From positions 14,575,001 through 14,639,000 of the forward strand of contig NC_092673.1 of NCBI RefSeq assembly GCF_964355755.1: a DNA stretch of 64,000 nucleotides, in the 5' to 3' direction. Below are positions 56,116 through 64,000 of the stretch, in pieces. Within the stretch, counting starts at the first letter, position 1, and the number at the start of each line of letters is the position of its first letter. The translations under genes and the position numbers were made by a program. The notes beneath the pieces are model-generated. The model was not told the DNA's origin, did no database searches, and saw only the letters and a list, made by a program, of their open reading frames with translations. This DNA is from Antedon mediterranea. Taxonomy: Eukaryota > Echinodermata > Crinoidea > Comatulida > Antedonidae.

Positions 56116-56215
56116 ATAGTAAAGTAGGATAATACAGTGATATAATTTACAGTACGATATACAGTACAGTAAGATAGTAGAGTGAGAAATAGTAGAGTGG
56201 GATGCTATACAGTTA

Positions 56216-58070
56216 AATATTATAGTACAGGGAGATGTAGTACCAGCAAAGATCTTAAAGTCTTTGGTTTATATCACCTCTATTAGTACCAGCGAAAGGT
56301 CGAAATTGTAATTGACCTGTAGAAGGTAACTACAAACGACCACTATTAATTCAATGTTTTTGTATGCACAGTAGCTCTACCATAGACACCAGGGCTTTTA
56401 AATAAATATTTATTAAAAATTAATAATAACAAATGTTTTACAATAAAAGATTTAGTATAGTTTTAACAAAGTATCAACAATAAATTGTTATGCTCAAATT
56501 AGAAGACTGACTTATTTTTTGTTATGATATTAATTTAAAATAAATACGATTTCTTAAAATCATTTGAAGACGTTTATTTCAAATTTTAATTCTTTTTTAA
56601 GCTAGCCACAGAGACATTTCAAGATGCATTTATATTATATTATTATTCAAAGCCTACTTGAAGCTGAATAAAAGCAATATAATTGGTTTAACTACATCAT
56701 AAAAAAGATATGACCGTGTATAGGCCTATTGTACTTATTATAATAAATGAGAAAAGGTTATTGCATTGTTAAAAATACCGGTTGGCTATTATAATAACAT
56801 GCTTTCGACCATCATAAACGCTTTTATTGATAATGTGTAATCGAATGTATTGATTGTAGTAAGCCCCATATATTAAGTGATCTTTCAGCGTATACTGACA
56901 ATAGTGTATCTTGCGTCATTTCATATTGACCATATTTTTCATACGGTGATTATAACTTTTTTTCAGGTAAGTACCGTACTTGTTTTTGTTTATTACTCTT
57001 GATTGTTTGATTGGCATTTACGACGTAATGCAAAACGCCGCTACAAGCTCATATAATTTCTAATTATTCCGTTTTCTTGAAAAAAAAAAAAAAGAGATGT
57101 AAATAAAGATATCAATCTGGACTTTGAACACATTTAAATGTTTGAAGTTTTGAGGTCAAAATAGCCAAATTAGCATTGACTTCTCAAATTGGCTTATCGA
57201 TGACTCTACCGACACCAGGGAAGTTGCGAATTAGTTGCGAATTTAAGCATATGTATGACATGAGTGAAGATGTAATTTGATTTTAATTTATTTAGAAAAA
57301 TCTTCATAAAATATATATACAAAGTGATACCATAAATTACTGACATTACAAATAAATACATTTATAAAAGATTTTCGATGATAGCTAAAAAAGCTTATTA
57401 GCTTATTTCCATTGGGATCCGTTTATAATATAAATAAAAAATATAAACGTTACATAAAGTATTGCATTAAACACATAAATATAACAACAACAATAATATA
57501 TATATAAAACAAGTTAATTGGAACGACTATGATTGACTTTGAATTGACTTTTAAATTTTATTTAACATTATTTAATGTTGCTAATTTAGTCAAACAATTC
57601 AAAAGTGTTATTAAATTCAAAATTTATTACAGTAGTTTTACTGTTCATCATTAATATTATTTCATTGTTTGTAGCTAACGTATTCACAACAGAACATTCC
57701 CACGTTTTCTATTTTAAAATTCATGTAGGCCTATCCGCGCTTTTTAATGATCTATACTATTATTTGATAGAATAATGATGTAGGCCTATGCCTTCCTACT
57801 AATATTCGATAGCATTTTTATTATTATATATTTATTTGAGAAAATACTAAGTTACAACATCAATACAAAGTGATGTCAGCCTAAGGGATTATTATAATAA
57901 AAAAAAATACACATCCATTGTTTTAGTCGCGCCTAACCTTAGACAATCTTTTAATAAATACCTATAATCATGAATAAATATACTATATATAAAAGGCAAA
58001 CACAACACGAACAAATATGTATTAAATTATGATTTATTAAATTTAAAAAAAATTACCTCTGGATCAAAAA
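56216..58070. other. AT-rich DNA, nothing recognised
   Basis: A 1.9-kb AT-rich stretch with no ORF of note, no terminal repeats that I could pair, and no RNA gene. TTTCCATTGGGATCC near 57408 resembles the terminus of the 1.97-kb transposons, but it is a single short match. Confidence 0.4.
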
Positions 58071-58071
58071 G

Positions 58072-58321
58072 CTATGAAATGTGGAATTTCCAGAGGAAAT
58101 AAAAGCAGCAACCGAGAAAAAGGTTGCGTTACCGTTCAGAGAGGTGATACAAACAAAGCCAGGACTGTTTCAAGCACCTTGATTGGTCCTAACATTGATC
58201 AAGGGCTACTCTCGTCCTGTGCCCACCTTGACCAGAGGTCTGAGGCAGATACTAGATGCAGGGGCTACCATAAGAGTCAGCAGTGCTGATAATTCAAATG
58301 CCTAACGGGACCCCAGCTCCG
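58072..58321 (-). repeat. GC-richer block next to the 5S-like sequence, possible SINE body
   Basis: This ~250-bp block stands out from its AT-rich flanks in composition and directly continues, on the minus strand, the 5S rRNA-like head at 58323-58430. An open frame on the plus strand (58074-58289) has no known motif. It is best read as the body of a 5S-headed SINE, or as 5S spacer-like DNA; I cannot distinguish these. Confidence 0.4.
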
Positions 58322-58322
58322 T

Positions 58323-58430
58323 ATACAGCAGCACCCGCTATTCCTAGATGGTCTTCCATCCAAGCTTCAACCAGGCCCAACGTTGCTTAACCTCGGTCAT
58401 CTGACGGTCGTTCCAGTTCATGTCATTCAT
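58323..58430 (-). repeat. 5S rRNA-derived sequence (pseudogene or SINE3-type head)
   Basis: Read on the minus strand this follows animal 5S rRNA through CGTCAGATGACCGAGG, TTAAGCAACGTTGGGCCTGG, TTGAAGCTTGGATGGAAGAC and CATCTAGGAATAGCGGGTGC to TGCTGTA. The GGCCTGGTT..TACTTGGATGGGAGACC..CTGGGAATACCGGGTGCTGTA backbone is recognisable with many substitutions, including within the pol III internal control region. Too diverged to be a working rRNA gene; a 5S-derived SINE or dead copy is likely. Confidence 0.7.
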
Positions 58431-59399
58431 TCCAGGCAATGCTGCCTGCCTTTATTTATCTTTAGGACACGGGCCCATAGATTCACAGATTACAGTAAGT
58501 TATTGATCAGTATAGTAACGTAATTGAAAAAATTAAAACGTTACACGCCTTAACATTTTGTCCCCATATACTGTAGCTTTAGCTTATGTTAGTTTTTTAT
58601 TTTTGTCTGTCCAATCCAAGTAAACTTTTGTAATGAAAGTTCTACAGTTAAATAAGTGTTAAAGATGTATTGACCTCCAAAAACATGAAAAATGAAGATT
58701 ACTTCAATCAGACTTTGAATAGGTTATTTTGTAGTTTATCAAATCAAATTTAATCACTTCCGTAGAAAAAAAAAATGTTTTCACTTATAAAACAACATAA
58801 TTAAACCAAAAATCCATTGGCTGGCAGACAATTTGACAATTTTTTGCTTTAAATTACAGTTTTTTTAGGTAATAAACTTTGTTTAGATCCAATTTTCAAA
58901 GTGGATAACTATTAGGTGAAATTAAAATGGCATATTAAAAAATATATATATATGAAAAATATTTTTCAGGAGGACAGTACATCTTTAATTTATATAAGCC
59001 CATTGAGTAATTTATAGTTCTTCCATAAGCTTCTTAATTACATGTACATGAATACAGTAAAGATAAAAGCGTCAAATATCGTATTTGTTTTGTGTATTAC
59101 TATTACATTGTATTTTAGTAATAAACGGCTAATACCTGTAAAGAAACATATTTCTGTACTGTGTGGTTATCATTAATTTAAATACTATTTAATTATTTGC
59201 TTATCTACTATTTTTTAAATTCGTTTAATATATTCTAGCAATACTTTCGAATTCGTAAATAACAGTGGACTTACTTGTTGAACTTCAGATTACGGACGTA
59301 CGTAAAACTGTATGTATTGTATTTAAAATAATAGTGTAAACAAATGTTGTAATTAATTTTGTTACAATGATTTTTACTTCAATTCACATTTATTAAGCA
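58431..59399. other. AT-rich DNA, nothing recognised
   Basis: No coding, RNA or repeat feature was found. Confidence 0.4.
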
Positions 59400-60080
59400 C
59401 TAGCAATTATACCCGCCCCAGGGCGGGTTTCAAAATTAGTTTACAGCCTTCTCAGTACATAACACCCGACGCCAGTATCTGTCTATACTCACCAACCTCC
59501 ACCCCTCTTCAATAACACCCCATACTCTTTCTTAAAAACAAATTCTTCCCAGTGATGGACAAATTCAATCTAAGCTTCGAATTGAGAGGAATATGCATAG
59601 CTACGATGGGTCTAATAATGGTTGAAGTACGTTGTAAATTGTGTAAATGAATAGTTGTCATATTGGCTGATAATGAAAATATGTAATTTAGATAGTGCGG
59701 TCCCCCAGCCTTCTTTCTCCTTTCACCACCCCAGCCACCATCAACAAACCTTAACTCCTCCCCTGGACAGTTCAAATTTAGTAACTTTTCCTAGTACAAT
59801 CCAATCATATAGGCTACTTCATTACGCTAGTATTTTCGCTCCTCCTCCCCCTACAAACACACCCCAGATACACTGGGTGATGTGTTGAAGCCGGTTCCAG
59901 TACAAATTATGTTATTATCACTCCCAACCCATAATCCCTCAGTGGCAGTTTTCAAATGTAGTTTAAAACATTCCAAATACAGTTTCGGTCATGGTCATAG
60001 GCCTACATCCCCACCCCAAACTCCCATCTGCTTCCCAGGGATGATTAAATACTTTAACATTTTCCAACCACAATTCTGGT
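59400..60080 (-). mobile_element. Helitron-like 3' end and body (minus strand)
   Basis: On the minus strand the sequence ends with a perfect 8-bp hairpin (ACCCGCCC / GGGCGGGT, 59411-59428), seven bases, then CTAG (59400-59403) followed by T. This hairpin-plus-CTRR arrangement is a Helitron 3' terminus. The adjoining pyrimidine-rich sequence (59480-60060) shares words with 60620-60800 (ATAGTTGTCATATTGG versus ATAGGTGTCATATTGG, and AATGTGTAAATGAATAG), as if the body were split by the LINE insertion at 60081-60622. The 5' end was not found. Confidence 0.4.
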
Positions 60081-60622
60081 GAATATTGTAACACTGTTTA
60101 TAATCCTATTAGAAAACGAGATCAGGATGAAATAGAGAAGGTCCAGCAAAGAGCAACAAGATTGATTCCTAGGTACCGTAATATTCCTTATGAACAACGT
60201 TTGAGAATTCTTGGTCTTCCTACCATGAGATATCGAAGGCAGAGAGCAGATATTATCCAAGTTTTTAGGATTGTTAAAGGTTTCGATCGTATTTCGATCA
60301 ACACATTTTTTGAATTTGATCTAGAATCTCGGACCCGTGGACACCCATATAAACTCAAGTTTAAAAGCTCTCGTCTTAATATTAGGAGGGACACGTTCTC
60401 CAGGAGAGTTATTCTCTTATGGAATGCTCTGCCTACGGATGTAGTTTCATGTGCTACGGTGAACTTGTTCAAAGCAAAACTTAACGTTGCATGGTCTAAC
60501 CACCCGCTGAAGTTTTCACCCTATATAGAATATGATGTTATTGCTAAGAGGGGCTTTTAAGCACTGAGTGCTTCGCCTCGATCCCGTAGACGAAAGTGTA
60601 CGGGAAACAAGTAAGTAAAGTA
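60081..60622 (+). pseudogene. LINE reverse transcriptase C-terminus (CR1-like) with GTAA tail
   Basis: One uninterrupted frame from 60081 to TAA at 60558: EYCNTVYNPIRKRDQDEIEK, VQQRATRLIPRYRNIPYEQR, LRILGLPTMRYRRQRADIIQ, VFRIVKGFDRISINTFFEFD, ..RRDTFSRRVILLWNALPTDV. The (VQ)RRAT.LI......Y..RL..L.LP....RR.R.D.I..(F/Y).I..G pattern and the later FS.R....WN.LP....(A)..(V)..FK..L close CR1/Jockey-type RTs. A short 3' UTR ends in AAGTAAGTAAAGTAAG, a LINE-like simple-repeat tail. It is a 5'-truncated insertion. This piece carries no stop, so it is younger than the LINE at 51 kb, and of a different family. Confidence 0.85.
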
Positions 60623-60949
60623 AGCAAAATCCCCACTATCCCCTGAACCCAACCCCACTCTCCCACAATAGGCGTTTTTCCCTTGGAGGATTGGTACATA
60701 GACCGATACATAGCTGGATATGGTTAAAGTACTTTGCTAAATGTGTAAATGAATAGGTGTCATATTGGTTAATGAATAAAATATGTATATCTATATACGC
60801 CTTGCTGAGGATAATTAAAATACTGTAAAACTTTTGTAGTATAATTTTACAATTCAATAGCCTACAACCCCGAGCCCTAGCAAAAAATGACATCACAAAC
60901 CACCACACCACGTTTGACGTTATCTAGAAACAGACAAACACACGCACAC

Positions 60950-61195
60950 AGCACCTGTGTTCCCTCCTCACCTTCACCACCCACACTCACGCACACACAC
61001 ACAGCACTCGAGTTCCCTCCTCACCACCCACACCCACACCCACACTCACGCACACACACACAGCACTCGAGTTCCCTCCTCACCACCCACACCCACACTC
61101 ACACACACGCACACAGCACTCGAGTTTCCTCCTCACTACCCACACCCACACCCACACCCACCCACACCCACACCCACACTCACGCACACACAAAA
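60950..61195. repeat. CACACC-rich minisatellite, ~4 copies of 55-65 bp
   Basis: AGCACTCGAGTT(C/T)CCTCCTCA separates runs of CACCCACACCCACACTCACG and CACACACACA. The overlapping open frames are low-complexity artefacts. Confidence 0.85.
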
Positions 61196-61354
61196 ATCTG
61201 ATTAAAAAAAATGATAACATCCTAGGCGGAGGTAATAAAATCATAATGATAATTAATACACAATCAATGCTGGATTTTTAATGTAACGTAGTTCTGATTT
61301 TCGTTATTACTGTGTTTTACACAATATTTTATATAACAGATAGGTAGAGATACC

Positions 61355-64000
61355 ATGATGACGAGTACTGATATAATTGATAAAAAAGTTCTTGATGACG
61401 TCATATGGAAAGCAAAATGTTGGGCAATAAACCATGGCCTGGTCAGACCAGTGGAAAGGAAAGATAACGAACCAATACCTCATCAAGTCACCTATATACC
61501 ATTTATGCTTACTCCAACACCATTTCCCATGAACCCATTTAAAAGAATGAAAAAAGTTCAACTGGACTTTAATTTTCTGATGTACAACGTTAGTCGAGAT
61601 TACGACTTTTTGTACGAAGTCCTGAACAGGTAAGAACTGTAGATAAATAAACCGGTAGGCTTACCCGATTAAATAATCGATCAACTTCGATAATGTGGTA
61701 GGCCTATGTAATGCGTGTTTGTTGTGTTTTTATTGCGTACAACTATTATGTTTCGTTGACATAAAGGCAAACACAATGTTGATGTACTGTTATTGAAATA
61801 TTGTTCTAAAATCTTAATGCAAATGTATTTTTTAACATTAACTATTAAATCATACGTTAATTTGCTTTCAGTTCTTTGAAATATGACGAATTTACAAGAA
61901 ATTTGGTAGAGATTAGCAAAATGGTTCGTCACAAGACTATTAAAGACGTGAGTAGCTTATTAAAAACACTATCCCTACACTTTTTGACATTTTGTAAAAA
62001 ATAATGCATAATTTTACTTTTAAAACATAAGGATCTTTCATAATAATTATTGTCAGGTTTTCTTAAGATAAATCAGTGAACATGGCGTTAGATCTGCTTT
62101 AATGATACGTTGGGCAATTTTGCGTGGTGCTCTCTCTATCTTTTTCAGTATAATTAGCCTACTATAAAAACATCTAATGCTGAGAGAAAAAATACTTAAA
62201 ATAATACTTTGATAAAATAGGATTAAAATAGTGTTGTCAACTCTAATTTCCTTCAGATTTATGAGAAAGTAGAGTCTTTGATAATGCTTTTTCGGAAATA
62301 GTTTCACAGTTTTACCATTTATTTATTTATTTATTTTTATTCTAAATGTTTTTTATACAATCAGTGCAATAGGAGACCTACTAGATAGTGATTAAGTTCG
62401 CTTTTTAGGAATCCTGTCTCTGCCTGGCTTTGTGTGATGTTTTCTTGTTCATGTCCATATTTTTTTATATTGTATTATGAGACAAAATAAATGAAATAAA
62501 ATGAAATGAAATTTATAGACAAACAATTTTTTGCAATAAGCCCAAAGTATGCAATTAATTTTACATAAAATGCAGTTGGTGACCTTAAAAACAGTTCTAA
62601 TAAAGTGGTATTGTTTAATTTACATTTATATTATTTAACAACCCTAATCGTTAATGATTTTGTAGAGAGGAAGTCTTGATATAATCAGATGCGACTACAT
62701 GCTGGATGATAGAAATGGAGATCAGTTTAAACAAGTTGAAATTAACATGATATCAGTTGGAGCTGGTGAAATGTCAACATTGTTAGAACCTCTACATAGG
62801 TAAAATGCTGCTTCGTATTAAATAACAATATGGTTCACTTTCACCATTTGGTATATCCGGCTATCATCTCATCCGTATATTTTAACGAGATTTAATTAAA
62901 TTAACGTGTGTGCATTTATAAACCTAAGCAAGATACAGTAGGGCTATAAGTCGCTTCTATTTTAATTCTTTTTATTTTGTTCAGGTATACCTTAAAGTTG
63001 TTAGGGAAACACGAAGAAGAACGTGTTCCGGAAAACAAGTGTCTTGATGAAATAGCCATTGCTCTTGTTCGGGCATGGGAAATTTACGGCCAACCCAGGT
63101 ATACAGTATGTTTAAGTTATTTTAAACAGTTACATTGTTCCCGATTTTTTTGCGTGGAAACTACCTAACTACCTGATGTAATTATTTTATTTTATTATTT
63201 ACAGAGCAGCAATTTTGTTAGTTGCTGAAACTTCAGACAGGGCTGTTAATGCTCACCAGCACATCGAGTTTCGAATTCATGAAGTTAATTCGCGAATATC
63301 TTTTATTAAGGGAAACCTTAAAGATATTGGAGATCGCGCCATTTTGACTGACGATCAAGAGTTAGAAATGTAAGCAATAAGTTAATAAGTATCTGAAGTT
63401 TTCCACTTAATTTATAATATGTTATATCATTAGCCTCATGGTTTCTTTTAAAGAATTTTATGAAAAAACCCAACATTTTCAAGTTCATTTTGTACAGTAG
63501 TCCCCATTACCATCAATATAGCGACGTCGCTAGATTAGGAGGAACGCGCTGAAAGCGAGAGAGAATATACACATTTTCATACTTTTTATCTTAGGGATGG
63601 ATATAAAATTGCTGTTGTATATTATCGCACTGGTTACAGACCCGACCATTACAAGACAAAGAAGGTATGCAAATCCATATATACAGTAACAGTTGTATGG
63701 CTTTGTGAAGTAATTATGGTTGAAATAAATAAAAACAAATAAATAGCAAATTTGCATATCAACATGAATGTATATTCTCATTCTCGTCTATCAGGAATGG
63801 AGGGGTAGATCTTTAGCAGAGCATTCATGTGCAATTAAGTGTCCATCAATAGGTGGTCATTTGGCGGGAACTAAGTCCGTTCAACAAGCATTGTCAGAAC
63901 CAGGCATTACCGAAAGGTATATTGAAGACCCAGAAGCAGTTAATCGAATACGTGAAACATTTTGTAAATTGTATTCGCTCGATATTGTGAGTTACCGAAA
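61355..64000 (+). CDS. GSS: Glutathione synthetase (EC 6.3.2.3), exons 1-7, 3' end beyond window
   Basis: The enzyme joins gamma-glutamylcysteine and glycine with ATP in the cytosol, the last step of glutathione synthesis. Seven exons with consensus borders keep phase: 61355-61629, 61872-61947, 62666-62799, 62985-63098, 63205-63369, 63595-63664 and 63795-63986 (342 codons; human GSS has 474). Start: ATG at 61355 in a good context (TACCATGATG), after an AG at 61340. Family blocks: YIPFMLTPTPFP, VQLDFNFL, IIRCDYMLDD (Arg equivalent to substrate-binding Arg125 of human GSS), QVEINMIS (Glu/Asn of the EIN motif), ALVRAWEIYG, IAVVYYRTGYRPDHY, and CPSIGGHLAGTKSVQQALSE with the ATP-site Lys. The glycine-rich triad loop and C-terminal ATP-grasp part lie past 64000. 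All reading frames are intact, so this is very likely a working gene. Confidence 0.95.
62300..62520 (+). repeat. Simple repeats in GSS intron 2
   Basis: (TTTA)n near 62320-62337 and AAATGAAATAAAATGAAATG near 62490-62512. The 718-bp intron otherwise shows nothing recognisable. Confidence 0.6.

Noticed and set aside
57400-57430. Third copy of the 1.97-kb transposon terminus
   Set aside because: Only about 12 bases resemble the terminus and no body sequence follows.
60887-61205. His/Thr/Pro-rich ORFs
   Set aside because: Translation of a CACACC minisatellite.
62053-62307. Minus-strand ORF in GSS intron 2
   Set aside because: AT-rich chance frame inside an intron, no motif.
1-64000. CRISPR array or bacterial defence island
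   Set aside because: The tandem repeats here lack unique equal-length spacers, and genes have spliceosomal introns; this is animal DNA.

Overview
This is a eukaryotic (animal) window with no prokaryotic operons. Coding sequence is broken into short exons with GT..AG junctions, the background is AT-rich, and TAGGCCTAGG-type words are scattered through it, as I would expect in a marine invertebrate deuterostome; an echinoderm is my best guess, but this is inference. Nearly all of the window is a mobile-element graveyard. Two conserved cellular genes can be named: a glutathione synthetase gene (GSS) whose first seven coding exons run off the right edge (61355-63986, + strand), and one orphan first coding exon of the ESCRT-III gene CHMP2A (14127-14280, - strand).

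Layout. 1-6.8 kb: diverged duplications, a 48-bp minisatellite, a probable solo LTR and a PIF/Harbinger transposase scrap. 6.85-10.7 kb: a 3.8-kb foldback structure with long inverted arms; a fourth copy of its repeat lies at 27.1 kb. 12.9-16.2 kb: two TA-flanked terminal-inverted-repeat elements bracketing the CHMP2A exon, then a broken Merlin (IS1016/ISXO2-like) transposase. 17-20 kb: a 27-bp-repeat ORF, a piggyBac-like exon and a CACTA (EnSpm) transposase remnant. 21-26.3 kb: exons of unrecognised proteins, a hAT element with 5-bp target duplication, and a HECT-like E3-ligase fragment. 26.9-29.0 kb: two non-autonomous TIR elements. 30.5-32.5 and 43.9-45.9 kb: two nearly full-length copies, in opposite orientation, of one 1.97-kb transposon, each with a 7-bp target duplication. 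They bracket a Gypsy integrase scrap, a BEN-domain ORF with three in-frame stops, a probable Helitron, a Mutator-type MITE with a perfect 10-bp target duplication, an integrase-core gene with a lost first Asp, and an RNase H1 N-terminal-like plus coiled-coil ORF.

46-51 kb: short-motif arrays and the N-terminal exons of another HECT-family gene. 51-55 kb: LINE reverse transcriptase 3' ends, a degenerate tandem array of tRNA-Ala(UGC)-like units and a Crypton tyrosine-recombinase remnant. 55.3-56.1 kb: a 65-bp satellite. 58 kb: a 5S rRNA-derived sequence. 59.4-61.2 kb: a Helitron-like end, a second LINE C-terminus and a CACACC-rich minisatellite. 61.35 kb to the end: GSS.

The TE genes do not form a pathway. 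The common thread is insertion and decay: most recognised transposase ORFs carry frameshifts or in-frame stops, while several non-autonomous elements keep clean termini and target duplications. Product names come from motif recognition by eye, without any database search.
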